Assembly (NCBI RefSeq): GCF_000819565.1
Contig: NZ_CP004393.1
Coordinates: forward strand, 3,224,001-3,288,000
Direction of reading: 5' to 3'
Length of the DNA stretch: 64,000 nt
From: Celeribacter indicus
Lineage (GTDB): Bacteria > Pseudomonadota > Alphaproteobacteria > Rhodobacterales > Rhodobacteraceae
Shown piece by piece: positions 37,466 through 50,709 of this stretch (positions within the stretch are counted from its first letter, which is position 1; each line of letters opens with the position of its first letter). The notes under the pieces were generated by a model, which saw nothing but the letters and a program-made list of their open reading frames with translations, did no database searches and was not told the DNA's origin. The position numbers and the translations under genes were made by a program.

Positions 37466-39151
37466 TCAGTTCGCCTGACGGCGCAGGAAGGCGGGGATCT
37501 CGATCTTCTCGGCCTGCGGATCGCTGTCCTGATCCTCGTCATAGGCCTGATGCACCTGCGGGCGGGCCTGCGGCTGCGCGCCGAAGCGGGGCTGCGGCGC
37601 CGGCTGCGCGGCACGGGGCTGGGGCTGGTGGGCGTGCGGCTGCTGCGCCTCGCCTTCGCCATGCCCGGTCATGCGGCCGATGAGCGAATTGATCCCGAAA
37701 CGCCCCTGTTTCGCGGCGGGCTGTTCCGGCTGCGGCTGGTGGTGATGCGGCTGCACCTGACGCGGCTCGGCGCGCGGCTGCTTGGCGACAGCGGCCTGAA
37801 GACGGGCCAGGGCTTCCGGCGAGGGCGTGCCCGGCGCGGGCGCGCGGGGCGCGACGAAGGCCTCGGGCTCGGGTTCGTGCATCGCCGGCTGCGGCGCGGG
37901 CTGCGGACGCGGCTGGTAGGCGGGCGGCGGCAGGTCGTCCTCGGCGGGGCGATAGCTTTCGCGCGCGGCCTGCTCCTCGCGGCGCTGGGTGGCCTGCGGG
38001 TCGAACACGTCGAGGGTCGGCTGGGCCGGCGCCTCGGGGGCGGGCTGATAGGCCTGCGGCTGCGGCTGCGGCGCAGGGGCCGCCGGAGCGGCGGGGGCGT
38101 GCTCGATCTTCTCCTCGACCGTTTCGGGCGATTGCAGCGGCTCGGCCAGGCGGCGGCGCGGCACGGGCATTTCGCCGATATTCTGGTTCGCGTCGATGCC
38201 GGTCGCGACGACGGAGACGCGCATGCCCCCTTCCATGTCGGGATCGAGGGTCGAACCGACGATGATGTTGGCGTCCGGATCGACCTCTTCGCGGATCCGG
38301 TTCGCCGCCTCGTCGAGCTCGAACAGCGTGAGGTCGTAGGCGCCGGTGATGTTGATGAGAACACCCTTCGCACCCTTGAGCGAGATCTCGTCGAGCAGCG
38401 GGTTTGCTATGGCCTTCTCGGCCGCCTGGATCGCGCGATCCTCGCCGGTCGCCTCGCCCGTGCCCATCATCGCCTTGCCCATCTCGTCCATCACCGAACG
38501 GACGTCGGCGAAATCGAGGTTGATGAGCCCCGGACGGACCATGAGGTCGGAGATGCCCTTCACCCCCTGATAGAGCACGTCGTCGGCCATGGAGAAGGCC
38601 TCGGTGAAGGTGGTCTTCTCGTTGGCGAGGCGGAACAGGTTCTGGTTCGGGATCACGATGAGCGTGTCGACCATCTTTTGCAGCGCTTCCACGCCCTCGT
38701 CGGCCTGGCGCATGCGCTTGGCGCCTTCGAACTGGAAGGGCTTGGTCACGACGCCGACGGTCAGCACGCCCAGCTCGCGCGCGGCCTGGGCGATGATCGG
38801 CGCGGCGCCGGTGCCGGTGCCGCCGCCCATGCCCGCGGTGATGAAGCACATGTGCGCCCCCGCGAGGTGGTCGACGATCTGTTCGATGCTTTCCTCGGCC
38901 GCCGCGGCGCCGACGGAGGGACGGGCCCCCGCGCCGAGACCCTCGGTCACCTTCACGCCCATCTGGATGCGCGCCTGCGCCTTGGCGTGCTGGAGCGCCT
39001 GCGCATCGGTGTTCGCCACGACGAAATCGACGCCTTCGAGCTGCTTCTCGATCATGTTGTTGACCGCGTTGCCGCCCGCACCGCCGACACCAAACACGGT
39101 GATTTTCGGTTTCAACTCGTCCCGCTCGGGCATCGTCAGATTCAAAGCCAT
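37466..39151 (-). CDS. ftsZ: cell division protein FtsZ
   Basis: FtsZ (561 residues) is the tubulin-like GTPase that forms the Z-ring. The GTP-binding domain has [12 protein letters not shown] near the N-terminus, NTDAQAL, and the signature GGGTGTG (109-115). After the core (to about residue 325) comes a very long linker rich in Pro, Gln, Ala and His (about 200 residues), then the conserved C-terminal peptide EIPAFLRRQ that binds FtsA. Total length is well above the roughly 380 of E. coli FtsZ because of this linker. It is 420 bp from ftsA. Confidence 0.98.
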   Translation of the reverse strand: MALNLTMPERDELKPKITVFGVGGAGGNAVNNMIEKQLEGVDFVVANTDAQALQHAKAQARIQMGVKVTEGLGAGARPSVGAAAAEESIEQIVDHLAGAHMCFITAGMGGGTGTGAAPIIAQAARELGVLTVGVVTKPFQFEGAKRMRQADEGVEALQKMVDTLIVIPNQNLFRLANEKTTFTEAFSMADDVLYQGVKGISDLMVRPGLINLDFADVRSVMDEMGKAMMGTGEATGEDRAIQAAEKAIANPLLDEISLKGAKGVLINITGAYDLTLFELDEAANRIREEVDPDANIIVGSTLDPDMEGGMRVSVVATGIDANQNIGEMPVPRRRLAEPLQSPETVEEKIEHAPAAPAAPAPQPQPQAYQPAPEAPAQPTLDVFDPQATQRREEQAARESYRPAEDDLPPPAYQPRPQPAPQPAMHEPEPEAFVAPRAPAPGTPSPEALARLQAAVAKQPRAEPRQVQPHHHQPQPEQPAAKQGRFGINSLIGRMTGHGEGEAQQPHAHQPQPRAAQPAPQPRFGAQPQARPQVHQAYDEDQDSDPQAEKIEIPAFLRRQAN

Positions 39152-39571
39152 GATCGTCCGCCTGCTGTTTTGATCGGCCGGTCAGGTCTGCGCCTGTCCG
39201 CCGGTTGACTGTCCCCGCCCCTGAATCGGGGCAAAATTTACCTACTCACCCCGAATCCTACGGAGTTTCGAGGGGCTCGTCATCCCAAAAACAGGAGAAA
39301 ACCACAAAATCTGGGGGATCCCGCGCAACAATTCGGCGGGATCTTGCGCAAAACACGAGATTTAGCTGGTCGCGGCGCGCAGACACCTACGCACCCGGCC
39401 GGGGACCGGGGGAACGGCCCGCCTCCGGGACGGGTCCCGGACTGGGCGTCGCAATGTCGGGGCACTGCTCGGGTGCCTCTTCGGTGTGCCGGCCGCGCCG
39501 GTCGCCGCCCGCGTTGGCCGCGGATCCATGTCCCTTTTACCACCGTCCCGGCAGGCCGGCAACCGCCGCGC
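39152..39571. other. ftsA-ftsZ intergenic region with inverted repeat
   Basis: 420 bp without a gene, AT-richer than its surroundings. It holds the inverted repeat GATCCCGC (39317-39324) / GCGGGATC (39336-39343) with an 11-bp spacer, the palindrome TTGCGCAA nearby, and a CCCGATTCAGGGGCGGGG stretch. It probably contains the ftsZ promoter and leader; no consensus promoter is certain. Confidence 0.5.
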
Positions 39572-40903
39572 TCACCAGTTGTCCTTGAACCAGCGCATCG
39601 CCCGCTTGAGCGAATGGGCAGGATAGCGTTCCGCCGGGATCTCGAAATCCCACCATTCGTCCTGCGGATTGGCGGCGAAGAGGCAGAGCCCGACCGCGGA
39701 GGCGAAGGCCGCGCCGGTCGCCGCCTGCGGCAGTCCCTGCACGCGCAGCGGACGGCCGATCCGCACCTGCTGGCCCAGGATCTTCGGCGCGAGCGTGTCG
39801 AGACCGGGGATCTGCGAGCCGCCGCCGGTCAGCACGACCTGCTGCGAGGGCAGGTGTTCGAACCCGGCCGCATCGAGGCATTCGCGGACGCCTTCGAGGA
39901 TTTCCTCGACCCGCGGCCGGATGATGCCGATGAGTTCCGCGCGCGAGACGGTGCGGCGGTCCTTCTCCCAGTCGCCGCTGTCGCCGCCGATCTCGATCAT
40001 CTCGCGATCGTCCATGCCGGTGGCGACGACGCCGCCGTAGAAGGTCTTGATCCGCTCGGCGGTGGCGTTCGGGATCTGAAGCCCCATCGCGATGTCGGCG
40101 GTCACATGCTCGCCGCCCATGCGCACGCTGTCGGCATAGATCATGTGCTTTTTCATGAAGATCGAGACATCCGTCGCGCCGCCGCCCATGTCGATGCAGG
40201 CCGCGCCCAGTTCCTGCTCGTCCTCGACGAGCGCGGAGATGCCGGAGACATAGGCGCCCGATGCGAGACCCGCCACCTCGAGATCGCAGCGCTTGATGCA
40301 GTAGAGCAGGTTCTGGATCGCCGCACCGTCCACCGTGAGCATGTGCATGTCGACGGCAAGGGAGCGCCCGATCTGCCCGCGCGGATCGGACAGGCCCGAA
40401 CGGTGGTCGAGCGCGAAGTTCACCGGCTGGGCGTGCAGCACCTCGCGGTGGCTGCCGTAATCGGGCACGTCGGAGGCCGCGAGCACCCGTGCGACATCCT
40501 GTTCGGAGACGGTGTCGCCCTCGACCTCGACGATGCCCTCGAGCCCGTAGGACCGCGGCGCGCCGCCGGAGAAACAGGCGATGACATGGTCGACGCGGGT
40601 CTGCGCCATCTTCTGCGCCGCCTGGACCGCGGTGCGGATCGCGCGTTCGGTCTCTGCCATGGCGTCGATCTCGCCGAAGCGCACGCCGCGCGAACGGGTG
40701 GTCGCCGCTCCGATCACGCGAAAGGCGGATTGCCCGGCGAGCGATCCGACCCCGTCTCCGCCCATGAACCGTTCTCCGTCGAAGCGCAGCACGAGGCAGG
40801 CGATCTTCGAGGTGCCGACATCGAGGATGGCGATCACACCGCGCTGAAGCGCGGCCTTGCGCATGTTCCGCATCGCACGTTGGGCAGCGTAGAGATCGGT
40901 CAT
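39572..40903 (-). CDS. ftsA: cell division protein FtsA
   Basis: 443 residues of the actin-like membrane tether of the Z-ring. AIIDVGTSKIACLV-like IAILDVGTSKIACL phosphate 1 motif, CIDMGGGATDVSIF phosphate 2, and LTGGGSQIPG adenosine motif are clear. It also contains the 1C subdomain. The ATG overlaps the end of ftsQ by 4 nt, so ftsQ and ftsA are translationally coupled. The C-terminal amphipathic helix is in the last ~15 residues (ALKRAMRWFKDNW-like). Confidence 0.97.
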   Translation of the reverse strand: MTDLYAAQRAMRNMRKAALQRGVIAILDVGTSKIACLVLRFDGERFMGGDGVGSLAGQSAFRVIGAATTRSRGVRFGEIDAMAETERAIRTAVQAAQKMAQTRVDHVIACFSGGAPRSYGLEGIVEVEGDTVSEQDVARVLAASDVPDYGSHREVLHAQPVNFALDHRSGLSDPRGQIGRSLAVDMHMLTVDGAAIQNLLYCIKRCDLEVAGLASGAYVSGISALVEDEQELGAACIDMGGGATDVSIFMKKHMIYADSVRMGGEHVTADIAMGLQIPNATAERIKTFYGGVVATGMDDREMIEIGGDSGDWEKDRRTVSRAELIGIIRPRVEEILEGVRECLDAAGFEHLPSQQVVLTGGGSQIPGLDTLAPKILGQQVRIGRPLRVQGLPQAATGAAFASAVGLCLFAANPQDEWWDFEIPAERYPAHSLKRAMRWFKDNW

Positions 40904-41883
40904 CGGTAGGACACTCCGGTTTCAGGTCCGCGAAGGCGGTTCAGCTCGTCCTGCGCCGCCTCGCTCAGTTGCAATGTGGGTCGTGTGGGCTTGCGCATGT
41001 CCACGGAGGTGACGTCGCGGTCCAGAAGCCCCTTGGCCTGGTCGAGCGCGATCACCTGCGCGAGCGCGCCAAGCGGCTCCGTCTCGGGCAGGAGGATGGT
41101 CTGGTCGCGGTCAAGCACCATGTTCCAGCGCCGCTCGCCGACGCGCACGAGGCCGCGCAGCCGGGGCACGAGCGGCCCCGCCGCCTCGAGGAGCGCGAGC
41201 GCCTCGCCCACGGCGCGGTCGGCGCCCTCGCCCGCCAGAAGCGGCAGGTCGGGACGGTCGAGGCGGCTGTCGAGCGCCGCGACGCGGTGGCCTTCGCCGT
41301 CGAGCATCTCGAGACCGTGGGGACCGCGCCAGACGACGGAGGGCCTGCGCTCGGTGATGTCGACCTGGAGGATCCCGCCGGCGCGCACATGCACCCCCGC
41401 CCTGGAGACGGCGTCGAGCTCCTCGATCTGCGCGAGCATGCCGGGGAGATCGAGGTCGAAGGAGGAGATCGGGAAGTCGATCTGCACGATCTCGCGGATG
41501 TCTTCGGAGAGCTCGGCGGAGGCGCCGTCCACGGCCATCAGCTTGACCATGAACTCGGGGCGGTTCTGGACCTCCCGCTTGATCTCCTGGATCGCGTCGG
41601 AAAAGGCGCGGCGATGGTCAGCATCGGCGAACCACAGGCCGATACAGGCGGCCACGGCCAGCGCCGGCGCGAGGCGGCGCATGAAGAAACGGAACGAGGG
41701 CGTGAGCCAGAGCCGGCTCATCCTGTAGGCGGCGCGCGAGGGCGCGGGATCGCGCGGCCGCGGCGGCGCCTCCGGCGGCTGGCCGTTGCGCGCGCGCAGC
41801 ACCCGCGCCACGGCCTCGGTCACGCGGGCCGAACCGCCGGCGGTCGGTCCCTTTGCGAACTCCGTCGGGTCTACCGGTCGCAT
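40900..41883 (-). CDS. ftsQ: cell division protein FtsQ
   Basis: 327 residues. A Pro/Ala-rich cytoplasmic N-terminus (1-58) precedes one membrane helix (about 66-88, [14 protein letters not shown]), then POTRA ([16 protein letters not shown]) and FtsQ beta domains ([22 protein letters not shown]) in the periplasm. FtsQ scaffolds the FtsB-FtsL complex. It overlaps ddl upstream by 13 nt and ftsA downstream by 4 nt. Confidence 0.94.
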   Translation of the reverse strand: MRPVDPTEFAKGPTAGGSARVTEAVARVLRARNGQPPEAPPRPRDPAPSRAAYRMSRLWLTPSFRFFMRRLAPALAVAACIGLWFADADHRRAFSDAIQEIKREVQNRPEFMVKLMAVDGASAELSEDIREIVQIDFPISSFDLDLPGMLAQIEELDAVSRAGVHVRAGGILQVDITERRPSVVWRGPHGLEMLDGEGHRVAALDSRLDRPDLPLLAGEGADRAVGEALALLEAAGPLVPRLRGLVRVGERRWNMVLDRDQTILLPETEPLGALAQVIALDQAKGLLDRDVTSVDMRKPTRPTLQLSEAAQDELNRLRGPETGVSYR

Positions 41884-42788
41884 GAGGCATCCTCCACCAT
41901 CCAGGCCACGAACCGGCCGAACGTGATCCCCTCCGCCCGCGCCTGTTCCGGCGAGAGCGATGTGGGGGTCATGCCCGGCTGGGTGTTGGTCTCGAGCAGG
42001 ATGAGCCCGTCGAGCCCCCTGCCCTCGTCCCAGCGGAAATCCGTGCGCGAGACGCCCCGGCAGCCGAGCGCCGCATGGGCACGCAGGGCGTAGTCGCGGC
42101 AGGCCGCGGCAATCTCGTCGGGGATCTCGGCGGGACAGACATGGCGCGAGCCGCCTGCCTTGTATTTCGCGTCGTAATCGTACCAGCCGTCCGTCAGGAT
42201 GTCGGTCACGCAGAACGCGCGGTCGCCCATGACGGTGCAGGTCAGCTCCCGGCCCGGCGCATAGGCCTCGACCATGACGACCGCCGGCATCTCCGCAGAG
42301 AGGCGCGGCGCATTGCTGCCCTCGCGCACGATATAGACGCCGACGGAGGAGCCTTCGTTATAGGGTTTGACCACATAGGGCGGCGCGAGCACATGCCCGG
42401 CCTCGACCTCCTCGCGCCGGGCCAGGCGGCTCTCGACGACAGGAAGGCCGGCGGCGCGATAGACCTCCTTGGTCTTCTCCTTGTCCATCGCCAGGGCAGA
42501 GGCGAGAACGCCCGAATGGGTGTATGGAATGCGCAGCCATTCGAGCAGGCCCTGGACGCAGCCGTCCTCGCCGTACCGCCCGTGCAGCGCATTGAACACG
42601 ACATCGGGTGCGGCGTCGCGCAGATGTGCGCACAGGTCCGCGCCCGCGTCGATCTCGATGACCTCGAATCCTTCGCCCCTCAGTGCGGCGGCGCATTCAC
42701 GCCCGGAGGACAGGGACACTTCGCGCTCGGCCGAAGGTCCGCCCATGATGACCGCCACTTTCGGGGACTGCCTGCTCGACATGTCCAC
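41871..42788 (-). CDS. ddl: D-alanine--D-alanine ligase
   Basis: 305 residues. ATP-grasp Ddl joins two D-alanines for the peptidoglycan stem. [19 protein letters not shown] is the N-terminal signature (pieces [12 protein letters not shown]), then [19 protein letters not shown], and [15 protein letters not shown] near the end with Mg ligands. The first codon is GTG 42788 (GAGGCACGA before it); ATG 42782 two codons later is equally possible. Confidence 0.96.
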   Translation of the reverse strand: MDMSSRQSPKVAVIMGGPSAEREVSLSSGRECAAALRGEGFEVIEIDAGADLCAHLRDAAPDVVFNALHGRYGEDGCVQGLLEWLRIPYTHSGVLASALAMDKEKTKEVYRAAGLPVVESRLARREEVEAGHVLAPPYVVKPYNEGSSVGVYIVREGSNAPRLSAEMPAVVMVEAYAPGRELTCTVMGDRAFCVTDILTDGWYDYDAKYKAGGSRHVCPAEIPDEIAAACRDYALRAHAALGCRGVSRTDFRWDEGRGLDGLILLETNTQPGMTPTSLSPEQARAEGITFGRFVAWMVEDASCDR

Positions 42789-42882
42789 TCGTGCCTCAAA
42801 TGACCGAGCCGTCTTTCGCGGCCCTTGCTGTATCGCTGCCCCGTTTCGGGGTCGTCTTTCGCCCCTCCCGACGGGAAGGACG

Positions 42883-43851
42883 TCACGCGCCTTGCTCTTC
42901 GGCCAACCCGTCGGGGATCTCCGCCCCGGCGTGTTCGCCCACGCGCCTGATTTCCCATTGTAACGCTATGCCGGCGTTTTGGAATACCTTTTTTCGAACC
43001 GCCTCGCCGAGAAGCTCGAGTTCGCCGGCCGTGGCGCCGCCGGTGTTGATCATGAAGTTCGGATGTTTCCCGCTCATCTGCGCGCCGCCGATGGAAAAGC
43101 CGCGCAGGCCCGCATCGTCGATCACCTTCCAGGCCTTCAGGTCGTGCACGTCGTCGGCACGCCCGGTCGAGCTGAACCCCGCCGGGTTGCGGAAGGTGGA
43201 GCCGGCGCTGCGCTCCTTCACCGGCTGGGAGGCGTCGCGTGCCGCGACCTGCGCGGCCATGCGCGCCTCGAGCGCCTGCGGGTCGCCGCGGCCGGCCTCG
43301 AATGTGGCGGAGACGATCACCCAGCCCTCGGCCAGGTCGGTCTCGCGATAGCGGAACTCCAGATCCCTGGCGGTGAGGGTCACGCGCTCCCCCGCCCGCG
43401 TCACGGCCTCGGCGGAGACGAAATGATCCGCCACATAGGACCCGTAACAGCCTGCATTCATCCGCACCGCACCGCCGATCGCGCCGGGAATGGTGCGCAG
43501 GAAGGTGAGGTCGAGCCCCGCGGCGGCGGCCTTGCGCGCCACATGGGCGTCGAGCGCGGCGGCGCCCGCGGTCACCCGCCCCGCCTCCGCGTCGATCCCG
43601 ATCCCGTTGAAGCCCCGCCCGAGGCGGATCACCACCGCGCGGATGCCCCCGTCCCGGACGATGAGGTTGGAGCCCACGCCCATGGGAAAGACCGCGACGG
43701 AGGGATCGAGCGCCGCGAGGAAGGCTTGCAGGTCCGCGACATCGGCGGGCTGGAAGAGCGCATCGGCCGGCCCGCCCACCCGCAGCCAGGTGAGATCGGC
43801 CAGAAGGCGATGTTCGGTGAGGGTGCCGCGGATGTCGGGATAGCTCGTCAT
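42883..43851 (-). CDS. murB: UDP-N-acetylenolpyruvoylglucosamine reductase MurB
   Basis: 322 residues, type II MurB lacking the extra loop of E. coli MurB. FAD region: [35 protein letters not shown] (pieces [16 protein letters not shown]). The proton-donating Ser is in [10 protein letters not shown], and [16 protein letters not shown] holds the catalytic Glu region. It reduces UDP-GlcNAc-enolpyruvate with NADPH. Confidence 0.96.
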   Translation of the reverse strand: MTSYPDIRGTLTEHRLLADLTWLRVGGPADALFQPADVADLQAFLAALDPSVAVFPMGVGSNLIVRDGGIRAVVIRLGRGFNGIGIDAEAGRVTAGAAALDAHVARKAAAAGLDLTFLRTIPGAIGGAVRMNAGCYGSYVADHFVSAEAVTRAGERVTLTARDLEFRYRETDLAEGWVIVSATFEAGRGDPQALEARMAAQVAARDASQPVKERSAGSTFRNPAGFSSTGRADDVHDLKAWKVIDDAGLRGFSIGGAQMSGKHPNFMINTGGATAGELELLGEAVRKKVFQNAGIALQWEIRRVGEHAGAEIPDGLAEEQGA

Positions 43852-43920
43852 GGCCCTGCTATAGACGATGGCGCGGAGCGCGCAAGGGGCGCGTTCGGCC
43901 GGCGTGGAGGGTCGGGCGGC

Positions 43921-44175
43921 TCACCGCCGCAGCCAGCGGCCGAGGCAGATGATCGGCCAGCGCAGGACCGAGGCCCCCGCGGCCAGGACGGCAAGGCCGA
44001 CCCAGGGGCCCATTTCGTAGGTGACGAACCCGACGAGCGGCACGCCGAGTGCGACGAGCACCCCGGCCGCCGGCCAATGTCCGCGCCGCGAGGGCAGCAT
44101 CGCGGTCACATTGGCCACGATCGCCCAGACGAACGACAGGACGAGAGAGATCGGCATTTCCATCGCGAGGGCCAC
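43921..44175 (-). CDS. DUF2484 small membrane protein
   Basis: About 84 residues with three hydrophobic segments (MEMPISLVLSFVWAIVANVTAML, VLVALGVPLVGFV, GLAVLAAGASVL) and ending LGRWLRR. This matches the DUF2484 family, found between murB and murC in Rhodobacterales and of unknown function. The start is probably GTG 44175, because AGGAAGG lies 8 nt upstream; ATG 44163 is an alternative. An ORF start at 44241 is not supported. Confidence 0.8.
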   Translation of the reverse strand: MALAMEMPISLVLSFVWAIVANVTAMLPSRRGHWPAAGVLVALGVPLVGFVTYEMGPWVGLAVLAAGASVLRWPIICLGRWLRR

Positions 44176-44422
44176 TTCCGTTACCTTCCTCTGATCCCGC
44201 CCCCGACGCGTTTCCCCGACGCGAAGAGCGGCTTGCGACACAAAGACATGGCAGCAGCGAATGCAAGCGGAACCGGCGCGTCACCCCCCGCCGTCCCCGT
44301 CCGGATCAGGACCGGGAGGCGCACGGGCAGTGACACCGACCCCGGCCTTTTCTGGCTGCGCAAAGGTAACGGTGCAACGGCCCCGATGGCAAGCGTCCAA
44401 ATGCAGAAAATCACGAGGAGGC

Positions 44423-45610
44423 TCAATCCATTGCTCCGAGCGCGAAGGCCGCGAGCGCGAGCAGGGCGAAGACCAGCCCCACCGCCGGAATCCATCGCGG
44501 CACGGTGAAGGGCGCCTCCGGCCGGCGCCGCTTGAGCCGGAGGAGGCTCGCGTTCACCAGCGTGAAGACGACGAGCAGGATCGTGGAGGTCACGCCGGCG
44601 AGGTCGGAGACCGGCAGCAGCAACGCGGCGGCGATCACCGCGGCCCCGATCAGCAGCGTCGCGAGGACCGGCGTGCCGAAGCGCGGATGCGCGCGGTGGA
44701 AGAGGCCGAGCGCGCCACCCCGCTTGCCGAGGCCGAACAGCACCCGTGCGGCCATCACGATCTGGGCGAGCACGCCGTTGAGCGCGGCGGCGACCGCGAT
44801 GGCGGAGAGCAGCGCGAGCGGCCCGCCGCCTGCCTCGAACACGAGCGCAAGGGGCTGTTCGGAAAACGCGAGCGCCTCGAGCGGCACGACGCGCACGGCG
44901 GCGACGGTGACGAGCACGTAGAGCAGCGTGGTGATGCCGAGCGAGGCGAGGATCGCGATCGGAAGCGTGCGCTCCGGCCGCTTCACCTCCTCGGCCATGT
45001 TCACGATGTCCTCGAAGCCAATGAAGGCGAAGAAGGCGAGCGTCGCGGCCATGCCGATCCCCGGCAGGTAAGGCGGCGCCCCCGCCACCCAGTCGGGAGA
45101 GGCCGGCGCGCTCCACCCCGCCCAGACGACGAGGGCGAGCCCGGCGACCTCGATGGCGGTGAAGAGCGCCGCGAGCGCGAGGCTTTCGAGAACGCCCGCC
45201 ACCGCGACCGCGACGAGCAGGAGGCCGAGCCCCGCCACCGCGAGATCGAAGGGAACGGGCAGGAACCCGGTCAGGTAGCCGGCGCCCCCGCGCAGCACCG
45301 CGGCGGCGGAGAGGGTCCCGCCCGCGACGATGGCCAGCCCGACGATCAGGCCGAGCGCCCGCGATCCCGTCCCGGCCTCGACATAGGCCGCCTCCCCGGC
45401 CGCTTCGGGCATCCGGGTGGACAGTTCGGCATAGGAGAGCGCGGACGGCGCGGCGATGAGGCCGGCGAGCAGGAAGGCCACCGGCGCGTAGAGCCCCGCC
45501 TCGGCGGCCACCGCGCCGACAAGCACGTAGATCCCCGCGCCCACCATGACGCCGACGCCATAGGCGGTCAGAAGTCCCGGTCCGATGCGGCGCCTGAGAT
45601 GGTCGGACAT
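44423..45610 (-). CDS. APC-family amino acid permease
   Basis: 395 residues, about eleven to twelve hydrophobic helices. The APC signature GVGVMVGAGIYVLVG (helix 1) and FAFIGFEDIVNMAEEVKRPERTLP (helix 6 and loop; pieces FIGFEDIVN, EEVKRPER) are clear. It probably imports an amino acid with protons. Its location between DUF2484 and murC, same strand, interrupts the dcw cluster. Substrate unknown. Confidence 0.9.
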   Translation of the reverse strand: MSDHLRRRIGPGLLTAYGVGVMVGAGIYVLVGAVAAEAGLYAPVAFLLAGLIAAPSALSYAELSTRMPEAAGEAAYVEAGTGSRALGLIVGLAIVAGGTLSAAAVLRGGAGYLTGFLPVPFDLAVAGLGLLLVAVAVAGVLESLALAALFTAIEVAGLALVVWAGWSAPASPDWVAGAPPYLPGIGMAATLAFFAFIGFEDIVNMAEEVKRPERTLPIAILASLGITTLLYVLVTVAAVRVVPLEALAFSEQPLALVFEAGGGPLALLSAIAVAAALNGVLAQIVMAARVLFGLGKRGGALGLFHRAHPRFGTPVLATLLIGAAVIAAALLLPVSDLAGVTSTILLVVFTLVNASLLRLKRRRPEAPFTVPRWIPAVGLVFALLALAAFALGAMD

Positions 45611-45675
45611 GTCAATTCCCCCCGTGACGCCCGAGTGTGGAGGCGCAGGGCGCGGCGTCCATGATCACGGTCAAA

Positions 45676-47079
45676 TCAGCCCTTCGACAGCCGGTCCGGC
45701 AGGTTGTGGGCCCAGGCGGAGATCGTCCCGGCCCCAAGGCAGACGACGATGTCCCCCTCGCGCGCCTGTTCGCGCACCAGCCGCTCGAGATCGTCCTCGG
45801 AGGTGACGGCGCGGGCGTGGCGATGGCCGTGGCGGATCAGCCCCGCGACGAGATCGTCGCGCGAGGCGCCGGGGATCGGGTCTTCGCCGGCGGCGTAGAC
45901 CTCCGCGATGCCGACGACGTCGGCCTCGTTGAAACAGGTGCAGAAATCGTCGAACAGGGAATGCAGGCGCGAATAGCGATGCGGCTGGTGCACCGCGATC
46001 ACCCGCCCGTCGCTGGCCTGCCGCGCGGCCTTGAGCACGGCGGCGATTTCGACGGGGTGGTGGCCGTAATCGTCGATGATGGTCACGCCGTTCACCTCCC
46101 CCACCCTGGTGAAGCGCCGGTTCACGCCGCCGAACTGCGCCAGCGCCTGCTTGATCTCCTCGGCCTTCATGCCGAGATGGCGCGCGACCGCGACGGCCGA
46201 CAGCGCGTTCGAGACGTTGTGGTCCCCCGGCATCGGCAGGGTGCAGCCCTCGATCACCATGTCCTCGGCCGCCAGCACGATATCGAAATGCGCCACGCCC
46301 TTCTTGTAGGTCAGGTTCACCGCGCGCACATCGGCCTGCGCGTTGAACCCGTAGGTGACGACGCGGCGGTCGGTGATCTTGCCCACGAGCGCCTGGACCT
46401 CGGGATGATCGGTGCAGCACACCGCGAGGCCGTAGAACGGAATGCCGGAGACGAAATCGTAGAAGCCCTTGCGCAGGTTCTCGATGGAGCCCCAGTGTTC
46501 CATGTGTTCCGGGTCGATATTGGTCACGATGGCAATCGTCGCGGGCAGGCGGTTGAAGGTGCCGTCGCTTTCGTCGGCCTCCACCACCATCCATTCGCCA
46601 AGGCCCACGCGGGCGTTCGATCCATAGGCATGGATGATGCCGCCGTTGATCACGGTCGGGTCGATCCCGCCCGCGTCGAGGAGCGTTGCGACCATCGTCG
46701 TCGTCGTCGTCTTGCCATGGGTGCCGGCGACGGCGATGTTCGACTTGAGCCGCATGAGTTCCGCAAGCATCTCCGCGCGGCGCACCACCGGCAGCCCCCG
46801 GAGCCGGGCGGCGTCGAGTTCGGGATTGCCCGGCTTGATCGCGGAGGAGATCACCACGACCTCCGCCCCTTCGAGATTCTCTGCGCGCTGGCCCTCGAAG
46901 ATCACCGCGCCGAGTTCCTTCAGCCGGTCGGTGATCTTCGACGCCTTCAGATCCGAGCCCTGCACCCGATAGCCATGGTTCAGAAGCACCTCCGCGATGC
47001 CCGACATGCCGATCCCCCCGATGCCGACGAAATGGATCGGCCCCATTTCGGTGGGGAGCTTGGTGGCGGCTGCATTCAT
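45676..47079 (-). CDS. murC: UDP-N-acetylmuramate--L-alanine ligase MurC
   Basis: 467 residues. [18 protein letters not shown] starts the N domain, the ATP site is [10 protein letters not shown] (118-127), and [12 protein letters not shown] and [10 protein letters not shown] follow. It adds L-alanine to UDP-MurNAc. ATG 47079; murG lies 39 bp upstream in the same transcription unit. Confidence 0.97.
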   Translation of the reverse strand: MNAAATKLPTEMGPIHFVGIGGIGMSGIAEVLLNHGYRVQGSDLKASKITDRLKELGAVIFEGQRAENLEGAEVVVISSAIKPGNPELDAARLRGLPVVRRAEMLAELMRLKSNIAVAGTHGKTTTTTMVATLLDAGGIDPTVINGGIIHAYGSNARVGLGEWMVVEADESDGTFNRLPATIAIVTNIDPEHMEHWGSIENLRKGFYDFVSGIPFYGLAVCCTDHPEVQALVGKITDRRVVTYGFNAQADVRAVNLTYKKGVAHFDIVLAAEDMVIEGCTLPMPGDHNVSNALSAVAVARHLGMKAEEIKQALAQFGGVNRRFTRVGEVNGVTIIDDYGHHPVEIAAVLKAARQASDGRVIAVHQPHRYSRLHSLFDDFCTCFNEADVVGIAEVYAAGEDPIPGASRDDLVAGLIRHGHRHARAVTSEDDLERLVREQAREGDIVVCLGAGTISAWAHNLPDRLSKG

Positions 47080-47118
47080 CTCTGAACCTCTGGTCTCTCG
47101 GAAGTCTGTGAAGGGCGC

Positions 47119-48231
47119 TTATACGGCCGGTGGCGCGGAAGGAAAGGCCAATTGCTCGACCAGCGCGGCGAGATCCTGCGCCGCCTGCGGCTTGGCGACG
47201 GAGAGCGCCGCCTGCGACATCATCAGCGCGCCCTCGGGATGGCCGAGCACCGCCGCAATCTGCTCGCGCAGGCTGTCGGGCGTGAGCTGGCTCTCGGGGA
47301 TCATGATCGCGGCATCGGCCTCGGCAAGGCCGCGCGCATTCGCCGTCTGGTGGTCGCCCGCGGCGGCGGCAAAGGGGATGAGGACGGAAGGCCGGCCGAT
47401 GACCGAGAGATCCGCCACCGTGGAGGCGCCCGCGCGGGAGACGACGAGCTGCGCCTCGCTCATCCGCTTCGGCACGTCCTCGAAGAAGGTCCGCACGTCG
47501 GCCTGGATGCCCCGCGCGTCATAGAACGCCGCGACACGCTCGAGATCCTCGGGCCGTGCCTGCTGGCTCACGCGCAGATTGGCGAGCGTGGCCGCGGGGA
47601 GACCCGCGATCGCCTCCGGCACCACGTCCGACAGGATCCGCGCGCCCTGCGAACCGCCGAGCACGAGGATCTCCATCGGATAATCGCCGGGCGTGATATA
47701 GGGGGCGGCGTATTTCTCGAGGATCGCCCCGCGCACCGGATTGCCGGTGTGGAAGGCCTTCACCCCCTCGGGGAGTTCGGTCGGCCAGGTGCCGCAGGCG
47801 ACGCAGTCCACGCGCTTGGCAAAGACCTCGTTGACCCGCCCCAGGATGCCGTTCTGTTCGTGGATCATGCGCGGGATCTTCAGCAGCGTCGCCGCCGCGA
47901 TCGCGGGGATCGACGGGTAACCGCCGAAGCCGACCACCGCCTTCGGCCTGTCGGAGAGGAATTTCACCATGGCCGAGACCACGCCGCCGCCGATCCGGAA
48001 GGGAACCGCCGCCCTGGCGAGCACCCCGCCGCGGGCGAAGGTGGCGGAGGGAACGGTCTCGATCTCCACCGCCGTCGGGAAGGCGCCGGTGTAGCGCGCG
48101 CCCCGCGCGTCGGTCGAGAGTTTCACCCGCCAGCCGCGCGCCAGCATCACCTCGGCCAGCGCCTGCGCGGGGAACATGTGCCCGCCGGTGCCGCCCGCCG
48201 CGATCACGAGAAGGGGAGCTTGCTCGGTCAT
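47119..48231 (-). CDS. murG: UDP-GlcNAc--lipid I transferase MurG
   Basis: 370 residues of GT28. [17 protein letters not shown] is the N-terminal glycine loop, [22 protein letters not shown], and the C-terminal VLGGSQGAR with [11 protein letters not shown] holding the UDP-GlcNAc site. It turns lipid I to lipid II at the inner membrane face. It is 22 bp downstream of ftsW. Confidence 0.97.
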   Translation of the reverse strand: MTEQAPLLVIAAGGTGGHMFPAQALAEVMLARGWRVKLSTDARGARYTGAFPTAVEIETVPSATFARGGVLARAAVPFRIGGGVVSAMVKFLSDRPKAVVGFGGYPSIPAIAAATLLKIPRMIHEQNGILGRVNEVFAKRVDCVACGTWPTELPEGVKAFHTGNPVRGAILEKYAAPYITPGDYPMEILVLGGSQGARILSDVVPEAIAGLPAATLANLRVSQQARPEDLERVAAFYDARGIQADVRTFFEDVPKRMSEAQLVVSRAGASTVADLSVIGRPSVLIPFAAAAGDHQTANARGLAEADAAIMIPESQLTPDSLREQIAAVLGHPEGALMMSQAALSVAKPQAAQDLAALVEQLAFPSAPPAV

Positions 48232-48253
48232 GGTCTCTGCCTTCCTCCGCCGA

Positions 48254-50588
<2,335 letters not shown>

Positions 50589-50709
50589 CCGCCCGCCCCC
50601 GGAACCGCCCGCCCCTGCCCGGCGTTCCGTCCCATGATGTGCGGGCGGAAAGGACAGCGGCAATGAGCGGCTATTGCAAAGGCGACGGGCGCCGGGGGAA
50701 GCGCGGCTG

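Noticed and set aside
39152..39571. CtrA binding sites (TTAA-N7-TTAA) near ftsZ or ftsQA
   Set aside because: No full site was found in the ftsA-ftsZ gap or in front of ddl.
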